Source: Candidatus Phascolarctobacterium caballi
GTDB taxonomy: Bacteria; Bacillota; Negativicutes; Acidaminococcales; Acidaminococcaceae
Direction: 5' to 3'
DNA length: 6,448 bases
Assembly: GCA_018065225.1 (NCBI GenBank)
Contig: JAGHTS010000142.1
Coordinates: forward strand, 1-6,448
A program made the position numbers and the translations under genes. Below the pieces are notes generated by a model. That model was not told the origin of the DNA. It saw only the letters and a list, made by a program, of their open reading frames with translations, and ran no database searches. Position 1 is the first letter of the stretch. Every line of letters begins with the position of its first letter. Shown here one piece after another: positions 1-6,417 of the stretch.

Positions 1-16
1 GGGTAGAGGCGGATGA
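1..16 (+). other. Possible 3' end of an upstream gene at the window edge
   Basis: Too little sequence is present to identify a gene. Two endings are possible. A TAG at 4-6 would close one reading frame. A TGA at 14-16 would close another (ending G-R-G-G) and would overlap the nadD ATG as ATGA, the same junction seen between nadD and yqeK. Either would mean that nadD is not the first gene of its transcript, since no promoter is visible in these few bases. Confidence 0.25.
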
Positions 17-609
17 AACCTTTGGGCATTTTGGGTGGCAGTTTTGACCCAATTCATAATGGGCATACAATGTTGGCCCGGGATGTTTATGAACAACTTG
101 GTTTGGAACAGGTTATTTTTATTCCTGCGTATATTGCACCACATAAAATTGGTAGAAGTTTTGCTTCACCAACTGACAGATATCGTATGACAGAATTGGC
201 TATAGCTGGAGTGCCATATTTCAGTATAAGTGATGTAGAATTTAAGAAAAAAAATATAAGTTATACTGTTGATACCATGCGAGTGATGAAAAAGGTTTAT
301 CCTTTGCAAGATTTGTTTTTTATTATTGGCGCAGACAGTGTGGCTGAATTGCAAACTTGGAACGGAATTGATGAGTTATTTACTTTGGTAAAGTTTGTAG
401 TTGTTTACCGTCCCGGTTATGATGAGAAAATTGCCTTGGCAAAAAGACATTTTGGCAAAAATGCAGACCGTATTATAGTAGTGCATACTCCAGAATATGC
501 TGTTTCCAGTACTACTGTAAGAGAAAGGGTGTTAAAAGGGTTGTCTTTGACAGGAATGGTCGCGCCTAAGGTAGAAAAATATATTTTGGAACATGGTTTG
601 TATAAATGA
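13..609 (+). CDS. nadD: Nicotinate-nucleotide adenylyltransferase (NadD)
   Basis: This cytoplasmic enzyme joins ATP and nicotinate mononucleotide to give deamido-NAD and pyrophosphate, the penultimate step of NAD synthesis. The 198-residue product has the full signature of the family. A GGSFDPIHNGH motif at residues 8-18 carries the nucleotide-binding pair H15 and H18. IPAYIAPHK (37-45) and YTVDT (84-88) follow, then FIIGADS (103-109) with W116 nearby, and finally the C-terminal SSTTVR motif (165-170) that contacts ATP phosphates. The length is normal. The start is fixed: an in-frame TAG lies at 4-6 and the only start codon after it is the ATG at 13. The ribosome site (GAGG, 6-9) is unusually close to that ATG, which suggests translational coupling to an upstream gene. 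The last four bases overlap yqeK. No key residue is missing. Confidence 0.97.
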   Translation: MKPLGILGGSFDPIHNGHTMLARDVYEQLGLEQVIFIPAYIAPHKIGRSFASPTDRYRMTELAIAGVPYFSISDVEFKKKNISYTVDTMRVMKKVYPLQDLFFIIGADSVAELQTWNGIDELFTLVKFVVVYRPGYDEKIALAKRHFGKNADRIIVVHTPEYAVSSTTVRERVLKGLSLTGMVAPKVEKYILEHGLYK

Positions 610-1175
610 CATTAGATGAAATGCGGGTAAAACTGCAAAGCAAGTTGAAAAAGGAAAGATTTGAACATTCTGTACGCGTTTTAGAGATGGCATTGGAAAT
701 GGCATCGTGGTATGGAATGGCAACTGACAAACTTTCTGTTGCTGCATTGTTGCATGACTGCGGACGTGTGGTGCCGACTGCAGAAAGTGTAGAAAAGGCA
801 AAAGAATTAGGAATAGAAATTGATATGATTGAAGAACATCAGCCAATTTTGTTGCATCAAAAATTAGGCGTGTATTATGCTGAAAAAGATTATGGTGTAA
901 CGGATAAAGAAATTTTAGATGCTATTGGCAGGCATAGCACAGGCGGAACTAATATGAGCGATTTGGCAAAGGTAGTCTATTTAGCGGATATGATTGAATC
1001 TGGACGTAATTTTGAAGGGGTTGACGAATTGCGTAAGGCCGCAGAAAAAAGCTTGGATAATGGAATGAAACAATGTTATGCACATACTGTGCAGTATCTT
1101 TTAAAAAATAATTTATTGATTCATCCGGATTGCATTGACGGGTACAACGAATTAATAATCAATAAGGAGTTATAA
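606..1175 (+). CDS. yqeK: YqeK family HD-domain Ap4A hydrolase
   Basis: The 189-residue protein is an HD-superfamily metal-dependent phosphohydrolase of the YqeK family. Characterised members cleave diadenosine tetraphosphate symmetrically to ADP, limiting this stress-linked nucleotide. The metal-ligand pattern is complete: H21 (EHSVRV), H50-D51 (ALLHDCGR), H84 (ILLHQKLG), H110 (IGRHSTG) and D128 (YLADMIE). The start ATG at 606 overlaps the nadD stop as ATGA and has no good Shine-Dalgarno sequence, so translation is probably coupled to nadD. A second in-frame ATG at 621 is also weakly supplied and would remove only five residues. nadD-yqeK is a very common pair in Bacillota. The family assignment is firm. 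The Ap4A activity is transferred from characterised homologues and is not shown by this sequence alone. Confidence 0.94.
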   Translation: MTLDEMRVKLQSKLKKERFEHSVRVLEMALEMASWYGMATDKLSVAALLHDCGRVVPTAESVEKAKELGIEIDMIEEHQPILLHQKLGVYYAEKDYGVTDKEILDAIGRHSTGGTNMSDLAKVVYLADMIESGRNFEGVDELRKAAEKSLDNGMKQCYAHTVQYLLKNNLLIHPDCIDGYNELIINKEL

Positions 1176-1176
1176 A

Positions 1177-3003
1177 ATGGATTTTGAAAAAAATGATTCA
1201 GAAGTAATTCAAAGGGATATTGAACAAAAACGTCTGGAAATTGAAAAAGAAATAGAAGAAAAACGTCGTGCGGTAGAAGAAGAGATTGCTTTTCAACGTC
1301 GTGAAATGGAAAAACGGTTAGTTGCTCAACGGGAAGAGTTAGATCGTCGTCATGCTGAACAGGTTGAGGCAATGAATCGGCAGGTGAATGCAAGAGAATT
1401 GGCACAGCGTATTGAAGCAGAGTTTAATAATGGAAAAGAACAGCTGGCTTCAGGAATTATTGAAGAACAACCAGCCATTTATGGTGATGGTTCAACTGCT
1501 GATGCCGACAAACTAATGTCAGAAACTTTGAGCAAGGGCGATATGATTGAAGATGCCATAGCAAAAGGGAAAGCGGAAGCGGAAGCAAAAAAACAGGTGT
1601 TTGAATACGTTAACAATGATAATGTGGCGGACAAAACTGATGAGATACAGGAACAGGAAAAAGCGCATAATACAGAAAGTGGTTTGTTAAGTGTTTTGAA
1701 AAATGTTTTTGGTAATAAAACTGATGAAGAAATTGCAGCAGATATAGCGGCAGAAGATGCAGCTATGGTGGAACAGGAGCAAAAAGAATTAAAATCAGCT
1801 GAGCAAATTGATACTAACAATAAAAAAGATAATGTAACAGAACAAAAGTCATCAACTTATGTTGTTGGGCGGGTAGGTTCAGTTTTAGGGGAAAATGAAA
1901 CTGATAAGGTGAACACAGATGATATTGGCAGAAAGAATGGATTGTCGGATAGTGGAGAAAACACTTTAGATCAAAATACAACAAAATCAAGCGGCGAAAA
2001 TGACGCCAAAGATAATGGCAGGAGAAAAGTTCGCAGGTCAAAAAGGATTGCTTGGGGACGACTAATAGCATTGATTTTTTCTGTGGTGTTAATTATTTTG
2101 ATTTTCTTTTTTGGCACAGCATTTGTATGTCGTATGCTTTTACATCAAGGAAAAGTTGCTGTTGTTTATCCAGTAAATAATGCGGCTATGATTGATGGTA
2201 AGAAAGGTGAAGTGAAATTAGCTGATGCAGTTTTAGAAGAAAGAATAAATGTTTTAGTTTTAGGTGTTGATTATGGAGATAGCGAAGCTGACAGGGATGA
2301 ACCAAAACGTACGGATGCAATGATTCTTTTAAGTTTTGATCCGATAAAAGATAATTTGTCTGTTTTGAGTATTCCCCGCGACACTAAGGTAATTTTGCCG
2401 GGTCATAGAGATCCGCAGAAAATTAATGCGGCATATGCGTTTGGTGGGGTTATGATGGCAAAACAAACAGTAGCGAATTTGTTAGGAGTGCCAATCACAC
2501 ATTATGTATTGGCAGATTGGAAAGCATTTACGGAAATTGTAGATTTGATTGGCGGTGTTGATATTTTTGTAGAACATGATATGAAATATGATGACCCGTA
2601 TGCCAATTTACACATTGATTTGAAAAAAGGGTACCAACATTTAGATGGAAAACAATCAGGGCAGTATGTCAGATATCGTAGTGATGAATTGGGAGATATA
2701 GGGCGAGTTCAAAGGCAACAAAAATTTATCAAAACAGTTGCGGAACAAATGTTTACAGTATCAAATATAGCAAAAATTCCTTCTTTGATAAAAACCGTGT
2801 CAGATTGTATGGAAACAGATATGAATGCTTTAACAATGTTAAAAGCAGTAAATAGTGTAAAAGTGTTTGGTAAAGAAAGATTTAAAACCGGTACATTATA
2901 TGGTGATGTTTTGGACGAAGGAGATGTCAGTTATTGGTCGACAGATGAAGTATCAATTAAACGTAGTTTATCTGAATTAGGTATTCCAACAAGTAAAAAT
3001 TAA
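1177..3003 (+). CDS. LytR-CpsA-Psr (LCP) family membrane protein with long N-terminal coiled-coil extension
   Basis: LCP proteins transfer undecaprenyl-phosphate-linked glycopolymers (teichoic acid or capsule type) to peptidoglycan on the outer face of the membrane. The 608-residue product has four parts. A charged, Glu/Arg/Lys-rich heptad-like stretch at about residues 8-80 should form a coiled coil. An acidic, low-complexity linker (about 81-280) follows, with a short hydrophobic island SGLLSVLKNVFG (168-179). A basic cluster (282-290) leads into one membrane span (about 296-318). The extracellular LCP domain starts near 357 with INVLVLGVD (357-365), then KRTDAM (377-382), SIPRDT (398-403), KINAAYAFGG (415-424), IGGVD (458-462) and YVRYR (497-501), ending in DIGRVQRQQ (507-515), which carries R510 and R513. 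The start follows a good TAAGGAG site one base after yqeK. Most LCP proteins have only a short cytoplasmic tail, so the roughly 290-residue extension is unusual. The family is certain; the polymer substrate cannot be inferred. Confidence 0.93.
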   Translation: MDFEKNDSEVIQRDIEQKRLEIEKEIEEKRRAVEEEIAFQRREMEKRLVAQREELDRRHAEQVEAMNRQVNARELAQRIEAEFNNGKEQLASGIIEEQPAIYGDGSTADADKLMSETLSKGDMIEDAIAKGKAEAEAKKQVFEYVNNDNVADKTDEIQEQEKAHNTESGLLSVLKNVFGNKTDEEIAADIAAEDAAMVEQEQKELKSAEQIDTNNKKDNVTEQKSSTYVVGRVGSVLGENETDKVNTDDIGRKNGLSDSGENTLDQNTTKSSGENDAKDNGRRKVRRSKRIAWGRLIALIFSVVLIILIFFFGTAFVCRMLLHQGKVAVVYPVNNAAMIDGKKGEVKLADAVLEERINVLVLGVDYGDSEADRDEPKRTDAMILLSFDPIKDNLSVLSIPRDTKVILPGHRDPQKINAAYAFGGVMMAKQTVANLLGVPITHYVLADWKAFTEIVDLIGGVDIFVEHDMKYDDPYANLHIDLKKGYQHLDGKQSGQYVRYRSDELGDIGRVQRQQKFIKTVAEQMFTVSNIAKIPSLIKTVSDCMETDMNALTMLKAVNSVKVFGKERFKTGTLYGDVLDEGDVSYWSTDEVSIKRSLSELGIPTSKN

Positions 3004-3015
3004 TGGAGAGTAATA

Positions 3016-3366
3016 ATGACAAGTAAGGAATTGGCATGGAAGGCTGCCAAATTTGCGGATGATAAAAAAGCACACAATATATGTATATTGTGTATGGAAG
3101 AATTAACAATTGTAACTGATTATTTTGTTATAGTCAGTGCGTCAAGTAGCACTCAAGTTAAGGCAATTTGTGATAATGTAGAAGATAGATTGGCTGAAGA
3201 AAATATAAAACTTTTGCATAAAGAAGGTATTGATAACAGTCAATGGGTGTTATTAGATTATGGTGATATTGTTGTTCATATATTTTTAGATGAAGTACGT
3301 GAATTTTATGATTTGGAAGCATTGTGGAGTGATGCACAAGTTGAGCATTATATTGGTGAAGAGTAA
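3016..3366 (+). CDS. rsfS: Ribosomal silencing factor RsfS
   Basis: RsfS (YbeB/Iojap family) binds protein L14 of the large ribosomal subunit and blocks subunit joining, lowering translation when nutrients are short. The 116-residue product has the normal bacterial length and the family landmarks: TDYFVI (34-39), a serine-rich turn at 41-45 followed by QVKAI, EG (70-71), W77 with VLLDYGD, VVHIF (86-90), and REFYDLEALW (95-104). One conserved region differs. Where the family usually has an acidic strand resembling DIvvLDv, this protein reads HNICILC (20-26), and those codons form a long palindrome (separate entry). The start at 3016 follows GGAGAG (3005-3010), 12 bases after the LCP stop. The final A of its TAA stop is the first base of the next gene's ATG. 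The identification is firm despite the divergent strand. Confidence 0.95.
   Translation: MTSKELAWKAAKFADDKKAHNICILCMEELTIVTDYFVIVSASSSTQVKAICDNVEDRLAEENIKLLHKEGIDNSQWVLLDYGDIVVHIFLDEVREFYDLEALWSDAQVEHYIGEE
3072..3093. repeat. 22-bp inverted repeat inside rsfS
   Basis: ACACAATATA (3072-3081) and TATATTGTGT (3084-3093) are perfect reverse complements separated by only TG. The repeat covers the end of codon 19 through codon 26 of rsfS. In DNA it resembles a two-fold symmetric regulator site. In RNA a 2-base loop is too tight, so the hairpin would have to open one or two inner pairs. No function can be assigned from the sequence, and a chance origin in AT-rich DNA is possible. Confidence 0.6.
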
Positions 3367-4250
3367 TGAATAATAATTTCAATAATATGAGGGCCGGTGA
3401 TGTTGTTAAATTAAGAGTTGTCAGATTAAGTGATTTAGGGGTATTTTTGGATGCCGGTACAGGAGATACAAATGATGATATCTTATTACATAAGCAACAA
3501 CAAAATAAAGAATTACAAATTGGTGATGAAGTAGAGGTATGGTTATATTTTGACCCCAAAAAACGTTTAACAGCAAGCATGAAACTGCCAAAGATGAAAG
3601 AAGGACAGTTGGGTTATGTTAAGGTTTTAAGTATTACAAAGGACGGTGGGTTTGTAGATATTGGTGCAGAACGGGGGATATTTTTGCCATACAGTGAAAT
3701 GCATGGTCATGTTGAACCCGGACAAATGATTTGGGTGAAACTTTATAGGGATAAAACTGACAGGCAGGCAGTAACAATGCGGGTGGAAGATGATATAGTT
3801 AAATTAGCGAAACCTGCAAAAAACATTAAGGTTGGAGAATTGGTAACTGGTACGATTTATAATATTTTGCCTGAAGGTTTTTTTATTTTGACAAGAAAAC
3901 GGAATATTGCTTTTTTACATCGCAGTGAGGTGCCACAAGGAAGATTAGATTTTGGACAAGAAGTTAATGCACGGGTAACTTATATACGTGAAGATGGCAG
4001 AATTAATGTTTCAATGCGTTTGCAAAAAGAGAAAGCATTGGAAATTGATGCTACTAAAATTTTGAATTTTTTAATGAACAGGGATGGTAAAATGCCATAT
4101 AGTGATGAAACGCAACCTGAAATAATTAAAATGAAGTTTGGCTTAAGCAAAGCTGCTTTTAAAAGAGCACTGGGGCATTTAATGAAAGAGAAAAAAGTTA
4201 AGCAGGAAAATGGATGGACAATATTAGCAGACAACATCAACAAAAAATAG
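3366..4250 (+). CDS. cvfB: CvfB-like S1 domain RNA-binding protein
   Basis: The 294-residue protein matches the CvfB/YitL family in length and layout: three S1-type OB folds and a C-terminal winged helix. In Staphylococcus aureus CvfB binds RNA and influences virulence gene expression. The first fold is at about residues 9-72 (GDVVKLRVVRLSDLGVFLD). The second is at about 76-140 (LGYVKVLSITKDGGFVDIG, then GIFLPYSEM). The third is at about 155-218 (VGELVTGTIYNILPEGFFIL, ending GRINVSMR). The winged helix is at about 230-288 (KILNFLMNRDGKMPYSD, FGLSKAAFKRALGHLMKE). The start ATG at 3366 shares its A with the rsfS stop (TAATG), with a GGTGAAGAG stretch just upstream. A second ATG at codon 8 is a weaker alternative. 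It is the last gene of the run, followed by a terminator 36 bases later. The precise cellular role here is inferred. Confidence 0.88.
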   Translation: MNNNFNNMRAGDVVKLRVVRLSDLGVFLDAGTGDTNDDILLHKQQQNKELQIGDEVEVWLYFDPKKRLTASMKLPKMKEGQLGYVKVLSITKDGGFVDIGAERGIFLPYSEMHGHVEPGQMIWVKLYRDKTDRQAVTMRVEDDIVKLAKPAKNIKVGELVTGTIYNILPEGFFILTRKRNIAFLHRSEVPQGRLDFGQEVNARVTYIREDGRINVSMRLQKEKALEIDATKILNFLMNRDGKMPYSDETQPEIIKMKFGLSKAAFKRALGHLMKEKKVKQENGWTILADNINKK

Positions 4251-4285
4251 ATTATATGGATTTCTATGATGGAAGAATTTATGTT

Positions 4286-4328
4286 AAATAAAAAGTCAAA
4301 TTTTTTAAAGAAATTTGACTTTTTATTT
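4286..4328 (+). terminator. Rho-independent terminator after cvfB
   Basis: An 18-base arm (4286-4303, AAATAAAAAGTCAAATTT) pairs perfectly with 4311-4328 across a 7-base loop (4304-4310). The right arm includes a TTTTATTT run that can act as the U tract after the GTCAAATTT core. It begins 35 bases past the cvfB stop. Because the stem is symmetrical with A-rich and T-rich ends, it could in principle also stop transcription from the other side. Its right arm also contains the groES -35 box. Confidence 0.9.
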
Positions 4329-4342
4329 GAATTGATTATAAT
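4315..4342 (+). promoter_or_regulatory. Sigma-A-type promoter of groES-groEL
   Basis: TTGACT (4315-4320) matches the -35 consensus in five of six bases. TATAAT (4337-4342) is a perfect -10. The spacer is 16 bases, one below the ideal 17. Transcription should start around 4349-4351, giving a leader of about 55 bases. The -35 box lies in the right arm of the upstream terminator, so the two signals share DNA. A second TATAAT at 4379-4384 has no partner -35 and is not proposed as a promoter. Confidence 0.82.
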
Positions 4343-4349
4343 TTTTTCG

Positions 4350-4368
4350 TAGCATAAAAATGGTGCTA
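4350..4368. promoter_or_regulatory. Candidate operator at the groES start site (CIRCE-like, degenerate)
   Basis: TAGCA (4350-4354) and TGCTA (4364-4368) form a 5-bp inverted repeat with a 9-base gap, directly at the predicted transcription start. The HrcA operator CIRCE is TTAGCACTC-N9-GAGTGCTAA and usually sits here in groESL leaders. The right half read as TGGTGCTAA (4361-4369) matches the CIRCE right half in seven of nine positions. The left half keeps only TAGCA, and the two cores lie 6 bases closer than in a true CIRCE. It may be a decayed CIRCE, a site for another repressor, or chance. Confidence 0.35.
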
Positions 4369-4389
4369 AATATTTTAATATAATTTATT

Positions 4390-4396
4390 AAGGAGG
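4390..4396 (+). promoter_or_regulatory. Strong ribosome binding site of groES
   Basis: AAGGAGG is a near-perfect complement to the 16S rRNA tail and lies 8 bases before the ATG at 4405. This supports that start and predicts high translation, as expected for a chaperonin. Confidence 0.9.
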
Positions 4397-4404
4397 AATG
4401 GTAT

Positions 4405-4710
4405 ATGTTAAAACCATTATCGGACAATGTTTTAGTTGAAATTGTCGAACAATTAGCAAAAACAGCAAGCGGTATTTATTTGCCGGATACTGCCTCAAAA
4501 GAGAAACCGCAAACAGGTAAAGTGGTTGCTGTAGGTGATGGACGTTTGTTAGACAATGGGATTGTGGTTAAAGTTGATGTTAAGGTTGGAGATGAGGTAT
4601 TATTTGCAAAGTATTCTGGTACAGAAGTAAAGATTGACGGTAAAGATTATTTATTAATTCCGGGAAGGGATATTCTTGGAAAATTTGAAAAATTAACAAA
4701 GAAGAAATGA
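4405..4710 (+). CDS. groES: Co-chaperonin GroES (Hsp10)
   Basis: GroES forms the seven-subunit lid that caps the GroEL ring during ATP-driven protein folding in the cytoplasm. The 101-residue product shows the expected order: the N-terminal strand KPLSDNVLVE (3-12), the mobile loop (about 16-32) with TASGIYLPD at 20-28, KPQTGKVVAVGDG (34-46), the roof-loop region (about 47-53), VGDEVLFAKYSGTEVKIDG (61-79) and YLLIPGRDILG (82-92). The GroEL-contact tripeptide, often IVL or IML, is I24-Y25-L26. N8 stands where most GroES proteins have arginine (PLxDRV), and the C-terminus continues past DILG as a short basic tail ending TKKK, making it a few residues longer than the usual 94-97. It is the first gene of a two-gene operon, 16 bases before groEL. 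The identification is secure. Confidence 0.98.
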   Translation: MLKPLSDNVLVEIVEQLAKTASGIYLPDTASKEKPQTGKVVAVGDGRLLDNGIVVKVDVKVGDEVLFAKYSGTEVKIDGKDYLLIPGRDILGKFEKLTKKK

Positions 4711-4726
4711 GAAAGGAGATATTATA

Positions 4727-6349
4727 ATGGCTAAACAAATTAAATTTAATGAAGAAGCACGTCGTAGTTTGGAACGTGGTGTTGATGCATTGGCAAATGC
4801 CGTAAAAGTTACATTGGGACCTAAGGGGCGTAATGTTGTTCTTGAAAAAAAGTTTGGTGCTCCAATAATTACTAATGATGGAGTGACTATTGCCCGTGAC
4901 ATTGAGTTAGAAGATCCGTTTGAGAATATGGGTGCACAACTTGTTAAAGAAGTTGCAACAAAAACAAATGATGTTGCAGGTGATGGAACGACAACTGCAA
5001 CTGTATTGGCGCAAGCAATGGTACATGAAGGAATGCGTAATGTTGCTGCCGGTGCAAATCCTATGGTTTTGAAAAAAGGAATTCAAAAAGCAGTAGATGC
5101 TGTTGTTGCAGAATTAAAATCTGTCTCCAAAGTTGTAAAAACGAAAACTGCCAAGGCACAGGTAGCATCTATTTCTGCCGGTGATGATGAGGTTGGTAGG
5201 TTAATTAGTGAAGCGATGGAAAAAGTTGGTGATGATGGAGTTATTACTGTTGAAGAATCTAAAACAATGGAAACAATGTTGGAAACTGTAGAAGGAATGC
5301 AATTTGATCGTGGTTATATTAGCCCATATATGGCAACAGATGCGGATAAAATGGAAGCTGTAATGAACAATCCATTAGTATTGATTACTGACCGCAAAAT
5401 TAATGTAATTTCGGATATAATGCCAGTATTGGAAAAAGTTGTACAAAGTGGTCGTGAGTTGTTGATTATTGCTGAAGGTATTGAAGGTGAAGCATTGGCA
5501 ACTTTAGTTGTAAATAAATTACGTGGTACATTTAAAGCTGTTGCGGTGAAAGCACCGGGATTTGGTGATCGCCGTAAGGCAATGTTGCAGGATATTGCTG
5601 TTTTAACAGGGGCAACAGTTATTAGCGAGGAAGTTGGCAGAAAGTTGGATTCTGCGACTTTGGAAGATTTAGGACAAGCTGGGCAAGTAAGGGTTTCCAA
5701 AGAATTAACAACAATTGTTGAAGGTATGGGGAAGAAAAAAGATATTGAAGGACGTATTGCTCAAATTCGTGCACAAATACCTGAAACAACATCTGATTTT
5801 GATAAAGAAAAATTACAAGAAAGATTAGCAAAATTATCAGGTGGAGTTGCAGTCATTAAAGTTGGTGCTGCTACTGAAGTGGAATTAAAAGAAAAGAAAA
5901 TGCGTATAGAGGATGCTTTAAATGCAACTCGTGCAGCTGTTGCAGAGGGTATTGTAGCTGGCGGCGGTACAGCATTGTTGCAGGCACAAGTAGCTTTAGA
6001 TAAACTTAAAGTATCAGGAGATGAGAAAACAGGAGTGGAGATTGTTAAACGTTCTATTGAAGAACCAGTACGCCAAATTGCAGATAATTGCGGGCTTGAA
6101 GGTGCAGTTATTGTGGAAAAAATTCGCAGTGGCAAAAAGGGCGTTGGTTTTGATGCGATGAAAGAAGAGTATGTTGATATGATTGGTGCAGGTATAGTTG
6201 ATCCAACGAAAGTTACACGTAGTGCTTTGCAGAATGCAGCATCAATTGCCGCAATGGTCTTAACAACAGAAAGTTTGGTTGCAGATATTCCTCAAAAGGA
6301 ACAACCGGCAGCAGGAATGCCAGCTGGTGGTGGAATGCCGATGATGTAA
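4727..6349 (+). CDS. groEL: Chaperonin GroEL (Hsp60)
   Basis: GroEL forms the double seven-membered ring that encloses unfolded proteins and folds them with ATP and GroES. The 540-residue product is complete. ATP-site landmarks are LGPKGRNVVL (30-39), DGVTIA with D51, GDGTTTATVLAQ (85-96) with D86 (the D87 equivalent of E. coli), the catalytic D396 in RIEDALNATRAA (393-404), AGGGTALL (411-418) and D492 in VDPTKVTRSALQNAA (491-505). The apical domain spans about residues 190-370, with YISPYM (197-202) and FGDRRKAML (279-287). The C-terminus carries the Gly-Met tail ending AGGGMPMM that lines the cavity floor. Start at 4727 is supported by AAAGGAG 8 bases upstream. It shares the groES promoter and ends before a strong terminator. 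No frameshift or key-residue loss is visible. Confidence 0.99.
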   Translation: MAKQIKFNEEARRSLERGVDALANAVKVTLGPKGRNVVLEKKFGAPIITNDGVTIARDIELEDPFENMGAQLVKEVATKTNDVAGDGTTTATVLAQAMVHEGMRNVAAGANPMVLKKGIQKAVDAVVAELKSVSKVVKTKTAKAQVASISAGDDEVGRLISEAMEKVGDDGVITVEESKTMETMLETVEGMQFDRGYISPYMATDADKMEAVMNNPLVLITDRKINVISDIMPVLEKVVQSGRELLIIAEGIEGEALATLVVNKLRGTFKAVAVKAPGFGDRRKAMLQDIAVLTGATVISEEVGRKLDSATLEDLGQAGQVRVSKELTTIVEGMGKKKDIEGRIAQIRAQIPETTSDFDKEKLQERLAKLSGGVAVIKVGAATEVELKEKKMRIEDALNATRAAVAEGIVAGGGTALLQAQVALDKLKVSGDEKTGVEIVKRSIEEPVRQIADNCGLEGAVIVEKIRSGKKGVGFDAMKEEYVDMIGAGIVDPTKVTRSALQNAASIAAMVLTTESLVADIPQKEQPAAGMPAGGGMPMM

Positions 6350-6364
6350 CATTACAGAATAAAA

Positions 6365-6417
6365 AATATTCAAACAAAAAGGAAGTGTTAAATACACTTC
6401 CTTTTTGTTTGAATATT
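6365..6417 (+). terminator. Rho-independent terminator after groEL
   Basis: A 24-base arm (6365-6388) pairs perfectly with 6394-6417 across a 5-base loop TAAAT. The core AAGGAAGTGT / ACACTTCCTT is followed by TTTGTTT, which can serve as the U tract. It starts 16 bases past the groEL stop. The remaining 31 bases to the window end show nothing recognisable. Confidence 0.92.

Noticed and set aside
547..577. TTGACA near the end of nadD as a possible promoter for yqeK
   Set aside because: The consensus -35 lacks any TATAAT-like box at 16-18 bases; the match falls in conserved nadD coding sequence.
1135..1164. TTGACG near the end of yqeK as a possible internal promoter for the LCP gene
   Set aside because: No good -10 hexamer sits 16-18 bases downstream; the best candidates are poor matches or wrongly spaced.
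4256..4291. Tiny ORF of 11 codons (ATG GAT TTC ... TAA) between cvfB and the terminator
   Set aside because: It has no ribosome binding site, is very short and runs into the terminator stem, so it has no coding support.
4294..4320. AGTCAAA on both arms of the terminator, resembling CtsR heptads
   Set aside because: CtsR sites are two direct heptads 3 bases apart. Here the copies are inverted and are simply the two arms of the hairpin.
4379..4384. Second TATAAT just before the groES ribosome site
   Set aside because: There is no -35 element at a proper distance, and a start here would leave almost no leader ahead of the Shine-Dalgarno sequence.
5314..6135. Long open frames on the minus strand across groEL (and similar ones across other genes)
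   Set aside because: They lie antisense to strongly conserved coding sequence, show no family motifs and lack ribosome binding sites, so they are shadows of the real genes.
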